Source: Ignatzschineria sp. F8392
GTDB taxonomy: Bacteria; Pseudomonadota; Gammaproteobacteria; Cardiobacteriales; Wohlfahrtiimonadaceae
Length of the DNA: 64,000 nucleotides
NCBI RefSeq assembly: GCF_002252045.1
Contig: NZ_NEFF01000001.1
Location: forward strand, 868,001 to 932,000
Direction of reading: 5' to 3'
The notes under the pieces were generated by a model. The model had not been told where the DNA came from, did no database searches, and was given only the letters and a program-made list of their open reading frames with translations. Positions 26,590 to 36,871 of this stretch are shown piece by piece. A program made the translations under genes and the position numbers. Within the stretch, counting starts at the first letter, position 1, and each line of letters opens with the position of its first letter.

Positions 26590-27786
26590 ATGGTAAGAGA
26601 GAAGGGCTATCGGGTCCCATTAGCCTGTTTTTGGCTAGTCTTTTTAGCAGCAGCATCGTTACGGGTAACCTTGACATCGTTAGGTCCGGTGATGAGTGAT
26701 ATTTCTGCAAGTTTATCACTCTCTAGTGCGGTGGTTAGCTTCTTAGTGACAATTCCGGTGATCTGTATGGGGATCTTTGCGCTCTTCGCCTCCCCTTTAA
26801 GTCATCGGTTTGGTTTGGAACGTGTGATCACCTTTAGTCTCTTCTTAATTGGGATATCAACGATTACCCGTAGCTATTTTCAGAGTACCACTTGGCTCTT
26901 TCTCTCCTCTTTTCTAATGGGGATCGGGATCGCTATTGCCGGTCCTCTCCTCTCCGGCTATGTTAAGCATCATTTTAAGCAGCGCAGTAATGTGGGGATG
27001 ATCTTTTACACACTAGGCATTAGTATCAGTGGTGTTTTAGGAACGATGAGTAGCTCTATCTTAAATCACTACCTCCATTGGGAGTGGGCCTCGACACTGC
27101 AGTTTTGGGCGTTACCTGTTCTGCTAGTCTCTGCAATTTGGGCTGCCTTTTATCTCTTTAGAGGAGGTGCGCCGGCCAATCAGCAAGCGCCGAAAGCTAA
27201 AATGCCTTGGAATCAACCGCGAGCTTGGATGTTAGTGGCCTGTTTTGGTCTTCAATCGGGACTCTTTTATACCAATGTTGCTTGGCTTCTTCCTTTCTTA
27301 TTGGAGAAGGGAATCGATCAATTTCATGCCAATACGCTACTTAATCTCTCGATTCTCAATGGAATTATTGGTGGATTTCTCATTCCGATTATTGTGATTC
27401 GTTTAGGATTAAGAGCAACAAGTCTCGGCGCAATCGCTGTGACTATTGTTGCCGTGATGATTCTTTTATGGGGCGGTAACAATCTGCTTCTTCTCTATAT
27501 CACTGTTGGTATTTTAGGTGTTTTAGTAAGTTCTGGATTATTTGCTTTAACGATGCTGCTTCCCTTCAATGAAGTCGATGATGGGAATTCGGTAGCAAGT
27601 TGGACGGCGATGATGCTCTTTGGCGGTTACTGCTTTGCGGCTTTTATTCCTACACTTCTCGGATGGCTCTACGATTTAACAGGGACTTACGATACGGTAT
27701 TTTTAGGATATCTGCTCAATGCCACCTTGTTGGGGATTGTTTTTTATCGTTTCTTTCGTCGGAAAAAACGTGTCGATGCATCATAA
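26590..27786 (+). CDS. MFS transporter, CynX/NimT-like
   Basis: 398 residues, 12 predicted membrane helices with a central cytoplasmic loop (about 190-210). ASLRVTLTSLGPVMSDI at helix 1 and the SPLSHRFGLERVI loop between helices 2 and 3 are typical of the CynX/NimT/YycB branch of the major facilitator superfamily. The substrate cannot be inferred; relatives handle cyanate or nitroimidazoles. It follows dut by 3 bases. The operon pairing seems positional rather than functional. Confidence 0.85.
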   Translation: MVREKGYRVPLACFWLVFLAAASLRVTLTSLGPVMSDISASLSLSSAVVSFLVTIPVICMGIFALFASPLSHRFGLERVITFSLFLIGISTITRSYFQSTTWLFLSSFLMGIGIAIAGPLLSGYVKHHFKQRSNVGMIFYTLGISISGVLGTMSSSILNHYLHWEWASTLQFWALPVLLVSAIWAAFYLFRGGAPANQQAPKAKMPWNQPRAWMLVACFGLQSGLFYTNVAWLLPFLLEKGIDQFHANTLLNLSILNGIIGGFLIPIIVIRLGLRATSLGAIAVTIVAVMILLWGGNNLLLLYITVGILGVLVSSGLFALTMLLPFNEVDDGNSVASWTAMMLFGGYCFAAFIPTLLGWLYDLTGTYDTVFLGYLLNATLLGIVFYRFFRRKKRVDAS

Positions 27787-27890
27787 AATAGTGATTGGAT
27801 AAAAATAATCGGTGAAAAGAGTGTAAGGCACTATGATTTTTTAGAGCGATCTCGTATATTGAACTGTGGATGTGATTTGTGGATGTTACT

Positions 27891-27930
27891 GAACGTCATT
27901 AAGCGTCATTAAGCGTCATTAAGCGTCATC
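27891..27930 (+). repeat. four-copy 10-bp tandem repeat
   Basis: Four near-identical AAGCGTCATT units in a row, between the MFS gene and leuB. Confidence 0.88.
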
Positions 27931-27969
27931 AAAGGTAGCGATAGCTATAAAATATGATTAAACACTTAT

Positions 27970-28013
27970 AAAACGTTATTAAAACGTTATTAAAATGTTA
28001 TTAAAACGTTATC
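27970..28013 (+). repeat. four-copy 11-bp tandem repeat before leuB
   Basis: Four units of AAAACGTTATT with two single-base variants, 80 bases before the leuB start. With the array at 27891 it makes up much of the gap 27787-28093; no gene is seen there. Confidence 0.88.
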
Positions 28014-28093
28014 TAATAAATAGACGGTAGGTTGATTGAGCCATATCGTTGTCATCAATAGAAAATGCTTGAGATTTGGAGAAGGTTAGGAAA

Positions 28094-29164
28094 ATGAAAG
28101 TATTGATTTTAGCAGGAGATGGAATTGGTCCGGAGATTGTTGGCGAGGCGGAGAAGGTCCTCAATTTTGTGGCAGAAAAGCATCAACTCTCGCTCTCTAC
28201 TGAACATGCACTGATTGGTGGAATTGCCGTGGATGAGAAAGGCGCCCCTCTTCCTGTTGAGACCTTAGAGCAAGCCAAAGCGGCAGATGCAATTCTGCTC
28301 GGCTCAGTGGGAGGTCCTAAATATGATTCACTTCCTCGTAATATTCGTCCTGAGCAGGGATTATTGGCGATCCGTAGGGAATTAAATCTCTTTGCTAATC
28401 TTCGTCCGGCACAAGTTTTTAAAGAGTTAGCGCACGCTTCTAGCCTTAAAGATGAGCTCGTTGCAGGGCTTGATATTATGATTGTGCGTGAATTAACAGG
28501 TGATATCTATTTCGGTCAGCCTCGCGGTATTGAGGAGCGTAATGGGGAGCGTGTTGGTTTTAATACGATGATCTATTCTGAATCAGAGATTCGCCGTATT
28601 GCCCATGTTGCTTTTCAAGCGGCTCAAAAGCGTAATAAGCGCCTCTGTTCTATCGATAAGATGAATGTTTTAGAAGCGACTCAACTTTGGCGTGATGTGG
28701 TGACAGAAGTTTCAGCAGAATATCCTGATGTTGAGCTCTCCCATCTTTTAGTGGACAATGCTGCGATGCAGTTAGTGAGAGCACCAAAGCAATTTGATGT
28801 GATGTTAACGGGGAATATCTTTGGTGATATTCTCTCTGATGAAGCTTCTATGTTAACTGGCTCGATCGGCATGCTTCCTTCAGCCTCTCTTGATGAGAAT
28901 AATAAAGGGCTCTATGAGCCGATTCATGGATCAGCACCCGATATTGCCGGCAAAGATATTGCCAATCCTCTCGCGACAATTCTCTCTGTGGCGATGATGT
29001 TCCGTTACACATTTGCGAAAAATGAGATTGCCGATGAGATTGAAAGCGCAGTTAAGCAGGTTTTAAGCGAAGGTTATCGTACACGTGATATTGCGCAGCC
29101 AGGTGAAGAGGTTGTCGGTTGTGTTGCTATGGGGCAAGCGGTTCTAAAAGCGCTCGGAGCATAA
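28094..29164 (+). CDS. leuB: 3-isopropylmalate dehydrogenase LeuB
   Basis: Oxidative decarboxylation of 3-isopropylmalate in leucine synthesis. 356 residues from the ATG at 28094 (GGTTAGGA upstream; TTG 28076 rejected). GDGIGPEI, the substrate motif [23 protein letters not shown], the [13 protein letters not shown] segment and [22 protein letters not shown] identify it; the last spans the metal Asp residues. leuA, leuC and leuD are not adjacent, so the leu genes are dispersed. asd follows downstream in the same direction. Confidence 0.96.
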   Translation: MKVLILAGDGIGPEIVGEAEKVLNFVAEKHQLSLSTEHALIGGIAVDEKGAPLPVETLEQAKAADAILLGSVGGPKYDSLPRNIRPEQGLLAIRRELNLFANLRPAQVFKELAHASSLKDELVAGLDIMIVRELTGDIYFGQPRGIEERNGERVGFNTMIYSESEIRRIAHVAFQAAQKRNKRLCSIDKMNVLEATQLWRDVVTEVSAEYPDVELSHLLVDNAAMQLVRAPKQFDVMLTGNIFGDILSDEASMLTGSIGMLPSASLDENNKGLYEPIHGSAPDIAGKDIANPLATILSVAMMFRYTFAKNEIADEIESAVKQVLSEGYRTRDIAQPGEEVVGCVAMGQAVLKALGA

Positions 29165-29178
29165 TTGATACTGTTTCG

Positions 29179-29221
29179 ATCTTAATAGGCTTTAGCAGAT
29201 CAGATCTAGCCTGTTAAGATT
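29179..29221 (+). terminator. hairpin after leuB, weak T tract
   Basis: ATCTTAA-T-AGGCT pairs with AGCCT-G-TTAAGAT around a loop. No T run follows, so terminator strength is doubtful. Confidence 0.4.
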
Positions 29222-29230
29222 GAATCGATC

Positions 29231-29305
29231 ATAAAATCATAAAATCATAAAATCAATAAGTCATTAAGTAATGCAGCAATAAAATAACGAAATAACGAAA
29301 TAATA
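29231..29305 (+). repeat. two short 8-bp tandem arrays before asd
   Basis: ATAAAATC occurs three times from 29231, and AAATAACG twice plus a variant from 29282, both upstream of asd. Confidence 0.8.
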
Positions 29306-29325
29306 AGATAAAGGATCAAGATAAG

Positions 29326-30453
29326 ATGAAAAAGTTGGGTCTAATTGGTTGGCGTGGAATGGTCGGCTCTGTTCTGATGGAGCGTATGGAGAAAGAGAAT
29401 GATTTTGCCGGAATTCACACCACCTTTTTCTCAACCTCAAATGCCGGTGGTCATGCGCCGGTGGTCGCAGGGAGTTATGAATCAGTGTTGGTCGATGCTT
29501 TCGATATTGAGGCATTAGCAGCACAAGATATTATCATTAGTTGTCAGGGAGGCGATTATACTTCGTCAGTTTTTAATAAATTGCGTGAAGCGGGCTGGCA
29601 AGGCTATTGGATCGATGCTGCATCGACATTGAGAATGGATGAAGATGCGATGATTATTCTTGATCCGGTTAATCGTGAAATTATCGATCAGAGTTTAGAG
29701 CGCGGGATTAAAAACTTTATCGGTGGCAACTGCACCGTGAGCTTGATGTTAATGGCACTCGGTTCTCTCTTTAAAGAGGGTTTAGTTGAGTGGGCGACCT
29801 CTATGACCTATCAATCAGCCTCAGGTGCCGGCGCACAAAATATGAAGGAGCTATTAGAGCAGATGGGTGCGATCTCTTCTCTTGTCAATAGTGATCTTTA
29901 TAACCCGGCGAAGAGCATTTTAGAGATTGATCAGATGATCACAGATTCTTTCATGACAGATCAATATCCTAGGAGCCGCTTTGGTGTTCCCTTAGCGGGA
30001 AGTTTAATTCCTTGGATCGATAGTGAATTAGAGAATGGTCAGAGTCGTGAAGAGTGGAAAGCGATGGCAGAGAGTAACAAATTACTACAGCTAGAGCGTT
30101 CAGTTCCGATTGATGGGACCTGTGTTCGTGTAGGAGCGATGCGTTGCCACTCACAAGGATTGACGGTGAAGCTGACAAAAGATGTTCCTCTCGATGATAT
30201 CGAAGCGATGATCAAAGAGAGTAATCGCTGGGTTAAAGTCGTTCCTAATCATCGCGATATTACGATGCAGGAGTTAACACCCGCAGCGACCTCCGGTACC
30301 ATGACAATTCCTGTAGGGCGTCTTCGTAAGATGAATTTAGGTCCGGAATATCTCAATGCTTTCACTGTCGGTGATCAGCTCCTCTGGGGTGCCGCAGAGC
30401 CACTTCGTAGAATGCTCAACATCTTATTAGAGAGAGAAGAGTCGCTTAAGTAG
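29326..30453 (+). CDS. asd: aspartate-semialdehyde dehydrogenase Asd
   Basis: Reduces aspartyl phosphate to aspartate semialdehyde, the branch point to lysine/DAP, threonine and methionine. 375 residues, the length of the gammaproteobacterial type. IGWRGMVGSVLMERM is the NADP fold, FIGGNCTVSLMLMALG holds the catalytic Cys136, and the later RVGAMRCHSQGLTVKL has the catalytic His. It ends at a strong terminator that marks the left border of the AT-rich Zorya-like island. Confidence 0.97.
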   Translation: MKKLGLIGWRGMVGSVLMERMEKENDFAGIHTTFFSTSNAGGHAPVVAGSYESVLVDAFDIEALAAQDIIISCQGGDYTSSVFNKLREAGWQGYWIDAASTLRMDEDAMIILDPVNREIIDQSLERGIKNFIGGNCTVSLMLMALGSLFKEGLVEWATSMTYQSASGAGAQNMKELLEQMGAISSLVNSDLYNPAKSILEIDQMITDSFMTDQYPRSRFGVPLAGSLIPWIDSELENGQSREEWKAMAESNKLLQLERSVPIDGTCVRVGAMRCHSQGLTVKLTKDVPLDDIEAMIKESNRWVKVVPNHRDITMQELTPAATSGTMTIPVGRLRKMNLGPEYLNAFTVGDQLLWGAAEPLRRMLNILLEREESLK

Positions 30454-30489
30454 AAGCTTTGATATCTATTGCCTTAATAGTAAAGATGA

Positions 30490-30519
30490 ATAGCTGGATT
30501 ATTTCCAGCTATTTTTTTA
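30490..30519 (+). terminator. terminator of asd
   Basis: ATAGCTGGA (30490-30498) pairs with TCCAGCTAT (30504-30512), followed by TTTTTTTAT. Confidence 0.9.
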
Positions 30520-30663
30520 TGTGGAAAATATTTTAGAAATATAATTTCTTGCAAAGAAAATAAAATATAGTTGAAAGGATTTGGTTTTTAGTTAGTATGT
30601 TATGCATTTTAATTATTTTATAAATTTATATAAATAGCCATATATTTCGGGGTTTTCTGGTTC

Positions 30664-32403
30664 ATGTACTTACACTCATTAGAAAGGTACTTATTAGCAG
30701 TACCTGCAACCATTATTACAGAATGGTTTATTTATCTTATTGGTTTGATTTTTATTTTAGCTGTAATATTTTCGTTATTAAATTGGTTTACTAGGTTTAC
30801 CCAATATGCCGCGACACTAATGACTTCTTTGGGAATATTAGGGACTTTTATAGGCATTGTTATAGGACTTCTGGGGTTTGATACTTCTAATATAGATGGT
30901 AGCATTCCAGCCTTACTTGAAGGGCTTAAAACAGCCTTTATTACAAGTATTTGTGGATTGATAGGGGCAATAGTTTTTAATTTTCTTGATACTCTATTTT
31001 TTCAAAATATAAGCAGAAAGAATGCAAATGATACAGAGAGCCAAGTTACTCCCAATGATATTCATTTAATAATGAAGTCTCAGCATTCGTTATTAGAAAA
31101 TATTAGTTTATCCCTTACAACTTTAAATAATGGGATTGTAGGAAATGAAGAGGGATCTCTTGTTGGTCAGTTCAAGATGTTAAGAGCGGATATATATCCA
31201 TTACATCAGCAGCTCCCTGTGTTAACTGATTTGCTTTCTACTTTTAAGTTATTTGTATCTGAGACAAGTCAAAGGCAGGAAAACTTTGAAAAAAATCTTT
31301 TTGTTGCACTAAATGATTTTGCAGAAATGTTATCAAAAAGTGCAACAGAGCAGATTATCGAAGCATTAAAAAATGTTATTGAAGATTTTAATAACAACTT
31401 AACAGAACAGTTTGGGGAAAATTTTAAGGCATTAGATGAGTCAGTAAAGAAATTAGTTCTTTGGCAAGAAAAATATAAAGAGTATATAGAAATTATCGGT
31501 AAACAGTATGAGCAAAGTGTTAATTCATTATTAACTACTCAAGATGCCGTGAGTGGTATTTCTCAAGAGTGTGAAAATATTCCGGCGACAATGGAAAACT
31601 TAAAGTTAATACTTGAGTCTAATCAACATCAAATAGAAGAATTACAACGTCATTTAGCAGTGTTTGTAGAAATGAGAGATGCAGCAATATCAGCAGTACC
31701 TACAATACAAGATCAAATTGATAATATAGGAACACAATTAAGTAATGCTTCTGAAAATATCGAGGAAAAGATGTTTACAGTTTCAGAAAGGCTATTGGAT
31801 GGTTCAGCTCAGATGCAGATTGCTTTAGAAGAAGGGGCTTCTCACTTTAGAGATTCTGTTACTACAACTCAACAGTCCTTTAATGAATTAGCAAATACCG
31901 TTAAAAATTCTTCTGAGGATTTATCAGAGACATTGAAAGATACATCAGAAGAGCTATCCCAATACTCCCGCGCTACCGTGAATGAAATGAAGGATGCTAC
32001 TACATCTATGCAGAATGAAGTTGTAGAGTCAGTCAGTATAATTCAAGGTAGAACAGAAGCGATTGGTAATGAAATGACTCATGTTTTAAATGAATTTAAA
32101 CAAAACTGTGAGTTATTGGTGCAAGAGTCTTTACTTAAGTCATCAGAATTAACAAGAAACTTGAATGAGCATTTAGAACGTTCTAGAAATTCACATGAAC
32201 AGTATTTGCAAAGTAGTGTCGAGAAGACGGGACAGATTATTAACTCTGAACTAGAAAGTCTAGAAAAAGCGACAGCGAGAGAGATTCAGCGAGCAATACA
32301 GGAAATGGGTGATTCTCTTGTAAAAATTACAGGAAGGTTTGTTCAAGATTATGAGCATATGGTTAATGCAATGGATAGAGTTATAACGAATCATACGAGA
32401 TAG
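30664..32403 (+). CDS. zorA: ZorA-like MotA/TolQ-family motor protein with long coiled-coil tail
   Basis: 579 residues. Three membrane helices lie at about 19-40, 52-72 and 88-108, with MotA/ExbB-type sequence around helices 2 and 3 (LGILGTFIGIVIGLLGFD, ALLEGLKTAFITSICGL). The remaining 460 residues are helical and coiled-coil, ending near RFVQDYEHMVNAMDRV. A MotA core with a long cytoplasmic tail, followed by an OmpA/MotB-type partner and a nuclease, is the Zorya ZorA plan: a proton-driven motor whose tail senses phage attack and passes the signal to effectors. The gene is much more AT-rich than asd and ygiQ. The RBS (CGGGG) is weak. Confidence 0.82.
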   Translation: MYLHSLERYLLAVPATIITEWFIYLIGLIFILAVIFSLLNWFTRFTQYAATLMTSLGILGTFIGIVIGLLGFDTSNIDGSIPALLEGLKTAFITSICGLIGAIVFNFLDTLFFQNISRKNANDTESQVTPNDIHLIMKSQHSLLENISLSLTTLNNGIVGNEEGSLVGQFKMLRADIYPLHQQLPVLTDLLSTFKLFVSETSQRQENFEKNLFVALNDFAEMLSKSATEQIIEALKNVIEDFNNNLTEQFGENFKALDESVKKLVLWQEKYKEYIEIIGKQYEQSVNSLLTTQDAVSGISQECENIPATMENLKLILESNQHQIEELQRHLAVFVEMRDAAISAVPTIQDQIDNIGTQLSNASENIEEKMFTVSERLLDGSAQMQIALEEGASHFRDSVTTTQQSFNELANTVKNSSEDLSETLKDTSEELSQYSRATVNEMKDATTSMQNEVVESVSIIQGRTEAIGNEMTHVLNEFKQNCELLVQESLLKSSELTRNLNEHLERSRNSHEQYLQSSVEKTGQIINSELESLEKATAREIQRAIQEMGDSLVKITGRFVQDYEHMVNAMDRVITNHTR

Positions 32404-32422
32404 ATGATAAAGGCAATCTGAG

Positions 32423-33136
32423 ATGCAAAAAATATTTGGAAAACCTAAGTCTAAGAAATCAATGCAGCATGGAGATCATTGGATCTCTATGTCTGACTTG
32501 ATGGCAGGATTAATGATGGTGTTTCTACTAATATCTATAGCTTTTATGCAATACATTAAAGTTGAAAGAGATAAAATCAAAGAAGTTGCAGTAATGTATC
32601 AAAATAGTCAGGTAGCACTTTATGAAGCTCTTCAAAATGAATTCGAGGATGATTTGTCTATATGGGATGCTGATATTGATAAGCATACTTTAGAGTTTCG
32701 TTTTAATTCGCCAGAGGTTTTATTTGATACCGGAAAAATAGATCTTAAGCCTCAATTTAAAGAAATTTTAAATGATTTTTTCCCACGCTATTTAATGGTG
32801 ATAAGTAACTTTAAGGATAATATCGCTGAAATTAGAATAGAGGGGCATACTAGTTCTGCCTGGGGAACATCAAGTACGGTGGAAGAAGCATATTTTAATA
32901 ACATGGAGTTATCTCAAGGAAGAACCCGTTCAGTACTACAATATGTTTATTTGTTACCTGAAATAGATAGCAATAGATTTTGGATTAAAGATAAGTTTGC
33001 AGCAGTTGGCTACTCCTCGGCGCATTTAGTATTTGATGATTCAGGAAAAGAAGATGAAGAAAAGTCTCGTCGCGTAAGCTTTAAAGTCATGACTAATGCA
33101 GAAAATCAAATCAGAAAAATTGTGGCGAATGAGTGA
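32423..33136 (+). CDS. zorB: ZorB-like MotB/OmpA-domain protein
   Basis: 237 residues. A short basic cytoplasmic tail precedes one membrane helix, SDLMAGLMMVFLLISIAFM, which begins with Asp25, the position of the proton-carrying Asp of MotB and ZorB. A periplasmic OmpA-like peptidoglycan-binding domain follows (IRIEGHTSS, then NMELSQGRTRSVLQYV, about 135-170). It would anchor the ZorA ring to the cell wall as stator. It is 19 bases after the ZorA-like gene and its stop overlaps the next ATG (TGATG), so all three genes are coupled. Confidence 0.82.
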   Translation: MQKIFGKPKSKKSMQHGDHWISMSDLMAGLMMVFLLISIAFMQYIKVERDKIKEVAVMYQNSQVALYEALQNEFEDDLSIWDADIDKHTLEFRFNSPEVLFDTGKIDLKPQFKEILNDFFPRYLMVISNFKDNIAEIRIEGHTSSAWGTSSTVEEAYFNNMELSQGRTRSVLQYVYLLPEIDSNRFWIKDKFAAVGYSSAHLVFDDSGKEDEEKSRRVSFKVMTNAENQIRKIVANE

Positions 33137-34188
33137 TGAAAATAGTTGTAGATTTTAGTCAATTAAAAAAGTTAGCCAATATTATTGGTAAACAAGATGT
33201 AAATTTCACTTTAGAGTCAGTGGACACTTTATTTGAACCTATTGATATTGATTTAGGTGAGGGAATTTCAATATCAGCCAATGAAGTTGAGGTTACAGGT
33301 GGATTGTTGTCTTATAAAGGTAGGCAAATATTACTTTATATAAAAGATCACTCTTATGGGAATATTTATGAACGGGCTTTAATAGATGGGAAGAATGGAA
33401 ATAAATTTCATGTTGCGAATTGTAAAACATTAGAGCAGATGATGAGTAGAAAAAGATATCAACGTTATATTGCAACGGCCAATTTAAGTGGTTCTTTTAC
33501 TATAGGTGCGAATGGAAAGCCTGATGCCCAAGCTAGGCTATATGTTTGCCAAAACTGTTTGACTCTACTTAATTATCAGCAATCAAGACTTGATTCTGCA
33601 AAGAAAAAAAGTGTGGCAGAAAACTTTAGTCTTACCGAGTTTTTTGCTACCTATAGTTCCTTCTTTAAATTCATGCCTCACTATAATGAAAAAGTGAAGG
33701 TTGGATACAGTGATGACTGGCCTCAAATCTCTAAGACAATTAGAGAATTACATCGATATACTTGTCAAAAATGTAAAGTGAATCTTTTTGAGAAAAAAAA
33801 CTTATGCCATGTGCATCATATTAATGGGGTTAAAAGTGATAATTCGGTAAATAACTTAGAGGTCTTATGTGCCGATTGTCATCGCAGAGAGCATGATGGG
33901 TTACTTTATGTCAAACATAGTGATATGAAAACTATTACAAGACTTCGTAAGGAACAAGGAATTATTAGTTCTAATTTAAGTTGGGATCAAGTTTTAAAGT
34001 TTGCAGACCCAGCATTGATAGGGGAGCTAGGTATTTTAAGAAAAAATGGAATGGAAGCTCCGACCTTGGGTATAGAGGAAGATGGGAAATATCTAGATAT
34101 TGCTTGGCCTAATAAAAAGAGAGCTATAGCATTAGAGCAAGTAAATTTATCTCAATGGCATGTGGATCAACCAGGAGATCATTTATAA
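33136..34188 (+). CDS. zorE: HNH endonuclease, candidate ZorE effector
   Basis: 350 residues from the ATG overlapping the zorB stop. A C-terminal HNH domain (about 205-255) reads RYTCQKCKVNL, HVHHINGVKSDNSVNNLEVL split by the turn, then CADCHRREHDG. The zinc Cys are 210, 213, 245 and 248, and the HNH residues are probably His228, Asn240 and His249. The first 200 residues form a second domain with its own Cys set (Cys96, Cys138, Cys141) that I do not recognise. A ZorA-ZorB-HNH order defines Zorya type II, whose effector ZorE damages phage DNA. Assignment rests on gene order and HNH motif; the N-terminal domain may be divergent. Confidence 0.75.
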   Translation: MKIVVDFSQLKKLANIIGKQDVNFTLESVDTLFEPIDIDLGEGISISANEVEVTGGLLSYKGRQILLYIKDHSYGNIYERALIDGKNGNKFHVANCKTLEQMMSRKRYQRYIATANLSGSFTIGANGKPDAQARLYVCQNCLTLLNYQQSRLDSAKKKSVAENFSLTEFFATYSSFFKFMPHYNEKVKVGYSDDWPQISKTIRELHRYTCQKCKVNLFEKKNLCHVHHINGVKSDNSVNNLEVLCADCHRREHDGLLYVKHSDMKTITRLRKEQGIISSNLSWDQVLKFADPALIGELGILRKNGMEAPTLGIEEDGKYLDIAWPNKKRAIALEQVNLSQWHVDQPGDHL

Positions 34189-34226
34189 AATTGGTTTTAA
34201 CGATTTTTGATTGTTGAAAAGATTGA

Positions 34227-34262
34227 AGCATAGGCAGTTATGTAATGCCTATGCTCAGCTTA
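34227..34262. terminator. hairpin between the Zorya-like operon and ygiQ
   Basis: AGCATAGGCA (34227-34236) pairs perfectly with TGCCTATGCT (34246-34255). T content after it is modest. It sits between the convergent units and may serve both. Confidence 0.65.
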
Positions 34263-34274
34263 TTATATTTTATA

Positions 34275-36410
34275 TTATCGCTCCCGTTTTCCGCGTCTTC
34301 TCGGAATGCCTTGGTAATTAGTGGTGAACTGTTTACCACGTTGATGTTGACGCTGACGGCGCTCTTTATGGCTCTCTGCCGGCACTAAAGCCTCTTTGCC
34401 GGAACCGATCAGATCACCTCTTCCCATATAGCGTAGTGCTTGACGCAGCTGAGGCCAATTATTGGGATCATGATAGCGCAGGAAAGCTTTATGAAGTTGC
34501 CGGCGTTTGAGGCTCTTTGCCGTTCCTACATGTTCAGAATTACGACGAATCGGCTTGAGAGGATTCCGTTCAGAGTAGTACATTGCCGTTGCCACTGACA
34601 TCGGTGTCGGCATAAAGGCTTGGACTTGATCTGCTCGTAGATCATGCTTTTTTAACCAGAGTGCTAGGTTGAGCATATCTTCATCACTAGTTCCGGGGTG
34701 AGCTGCGATAAAGTAGGGGATCAGATATTGCTCTTTTCCTGCTTCGCGAGAGTATTTTTCAAAGAGTGTTTTAAAATCCTCATACGCTTTCATGGATGGT
34801 TTCATCATCTTCGAAAGCGGGCCTTCCTCCGTATGCTCCGGGGCGATTTTAAGATATCCGCCCACATGATGTGTTACCAGCTCTTTAATATATTCTGGCG
34901 ATTGCGCGGCAAGATCGTAGCGAACGCCGGAAGCGATATGGATACGCTTAATACCCTCAATTTCTCGTGCTTTTTTATAGAGATCGATAAGGGGCTTGTG
35001 ATCTGTATTGAGATTTTGACAAATACCAGGATAGACACAGGAGAGTTTACGGCAATGCTTCTCAATATTAGGGTCTTTACACGCTAAGCGATACATATTG
35101 GCGGTAGGACCACCAAGGTCTGAGATATAGCCTTTAAAGTCGGGGCTGCGATCTCGAATCTCTTTCACCTCTGCTAAGATAGAAGCTTCAGAGCGGCTCT
35201 GGATAATGCGTCCTTCATGCTCTGTGATTGAACAAAAGGTACAACCGCCAAAACAGCCCCGCATAATACTAACGGAGTGCTTGATCATCTCCCATGCCGG
35301 AATATGGGCATCACCATAGCTAGGATGTGGTGCTCGTTCAAAGGGAAGTGCGTAAACGGCATCCATCTCTTTGGTCGAGAGAGGGATTGGTGGCGGGTTG
35401 ATCCAAACATCAAGATCCCCATGTTGCTGCACCATCGGGCGCGCATTAAAAGGATTGGTTTCAAGGTGTAAAATACGACTAGCATGAGCATAGAGCGCCG
35501 CTGTTTCTGTGACATCTTCAAAGCTAGGTAGACGAATGGTGAGATCGGTTCGGCTAATATTTTCGCTCTTGAGGGTCGATTTTGCTTGATCTTGTGTTGG
35601 CGCTTCAAGGGCGACATTGGTTTCGCAATCACGACTTGTGATGGTTCCGTAAGGATTGATATAAGGATCAATCTTACCCACATGATCAAAGTGAGTAGAA
35701 TCGAGTTCATGGCGCCCAAAATGGTGTTTTCCATGAGGGCGAATAAGGGCAGAGCCACGAATATCGGTAATATCCGTAATCTTTTCACCGGCAGCAAGAC
35801 GGTGGCTTAGCTCCACAATAGAGCGTTCACCGTTGCCAAAGAGGAGAAGATCAGCTGCGCTATCGACTAAAATAGAGCGACGAATCGTCTCTGACCAATA
35901 ATCATAATGAGCAACTCGGCGAAGAGAGGCCTCAATTCCACCGATAACAATCGGAATATCGCGATACGCTTCTCTTACCTTTTGACTATAGACAATCACC
36001 GCTCGATCAGGGCGTTTACCATTCACATCTCCGGCAGTGTAGGCATCATTTCGGCGAACTTTACGATCTGCCGTATAGTGATTGACCATAGAGTCCATAT
36101 TACCGGAGTTAACTGCAAAGTAGAGATTCGGCGCTCCTAAGCGCATAAAATCATCGAGCGAGCGCCAATCGGGTTGAGAGATCACTCCGACACGAAAACC
36201 TTGCGCTTCTAGCAAGCGGCCTAAGATTGCAGTACCAAAGCTTGGGTGATCGATATAACTATCGCCTGTGACAAAGATAATATCGCAACTATCCCAACCG
36301 AGAAGATCCATCTCTTCTCGTGTTGTAGGAAGAAATGGCGCCGTACCAAAACGATGAGCCCAATATTTTCGATAGGAGAAGAGCGGTTTAACGCCGTCAT
36401 ATTGTCGCAT
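34275..36410 (-). CDS. ygiQ: YgiQ-family radical SAM protein
   Basis: 711 residues. An N-terminal DUF3362/YgiQ-type domain ([32 protein letters not shown] read in parts) precedes the radical SAM core with cluster motif [15 protein letters not shown] (CxxxCxxC). [13 protein letters not shown] and the C-terminal basic tail ([13 protein letters not shown]) are typical. A role in RNA modification or maturation has been suggested for the family, but the reaction is unknown. Full length and probably monocistronic; it marks the right border of the AT-rich island. Confidence 0.93.
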   Translation of the reverse strand: MRQYDGVKPLFSYRKYWAHRFGTAPFLPTTREEMDLLGWDSCDIIFVTGDSYIDHPSFGTAILGRLLEAQGFRVGVISQPDWRSLDDFMRLGAPNLYFAVNSGNMDSMVNHYTADRKVRRNDAYTAGDVNGKRPDRAVIVYSQKVREAYRDIPIVIGGIEASLRRVAHYDYWSETIRRSILVDSAADLLLFGNGERSIVELSHRLAAGEKITDITDIRGSALIRPHGKHHFGRHELDSTHFDHVGKIDPYINPYGTITSRDCETNVALEAPTQDQAKSTLKSENISRTDLTIRLPSFEDVTETAALYAHASRILHLETNPFNARPMVQQHGDLDVWINPPPIPLSTKEMDAVYALPFERAPHPSYGDAHIPAWEMIKHSVSIMRGCFGGCTFCSITEHEGRIIQSRSEASILAEVKEIRDRSPDFKGYISDLGGPTANMYRLACKDPNIEKHCRKLSCVYPGICQNLNTDHKPLIDLYKKAREIEGIKRIHIASGVRYDLAAQSPEYIKELVTHHVGGYLKIAPEHTEEGPLSKMMKPSMKAYEDFKTLFEKYSREAGKEQYLIPYFIAAHPGTSDEDMLNLALWLKKHDLRADQVQAFMPTPMSVATAMYYSERNPLKPIRRNSEHVGTAKSLKRRQLHKAFLRYHDPNNWPQLRQALRYMGRGDLIGSGKEALVPAESHKERRQRQHQRGKQFTTNYQGIPRRRGKRER

Positions 36411-36871
36411 AGTAAAACCTATATAAGTAAAGGATTGATACTGACCGGTTATCGCCTGAAAGTGGCGGTAAGAGCGGTCATAGATGGGCTCGATAATACC
36501 CTTTTATTGCTTAATATCCAAGAAAATAGGGTAAGTGATAGAGAAATATTGTGTGAAAGTATTGGTTAAATTTTGATCAAAAAGGGCGAGGTGGAGCGAT
36601 TCTGCTTTAAGAGATATTACTATTTACGAGCGATTTTTATCTCAAACTTTAGCTATCTATCTGTTTTAATAGGGTTTTTTTATTCAAAATTTTGGAGTAT
36701 CACTCATCGTTATTTGTAAATCATTTCTGTTTGTAACTTATTGATTAAAGAGGTTTCTCTCAATTCGTAATGTGGGAAATAGTTGTTATACTGTTACGTA
36801 AGTTAAGTCGTTGCATTGAGTTGTAGCGATCGTCCGATTCAATAATTTCAATAATAAAGAGGGAATATAAA
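36411..36871 (+). promoter_or_regulatory. 461-bp gap with probable bfr promoter
   Basis: No gene is credible here. A -10-like TATACT at 36787-36792 would start a transcript about 70 bases before the first bacterioferritin ATG. The -35 is not obvious. GAGGGAATATAAA just before 36872 is the RBS. Confidence 0.4.

Noticed and set aside
30454-34274. Flagellar or Tol-Pal motor genes
   Set aside because: The MotA/MotB-like pair lacks flagellar or tol neighbours, the tail is far too long for MotA or TolQ, and an HNH nuclease is coupled to it.
35285-35797. 170-codon minus-strand frame inside ygiQ
   Set aside because: A shadow of ygiQ in another frame; ygiQ has the full radical SAM motif set.
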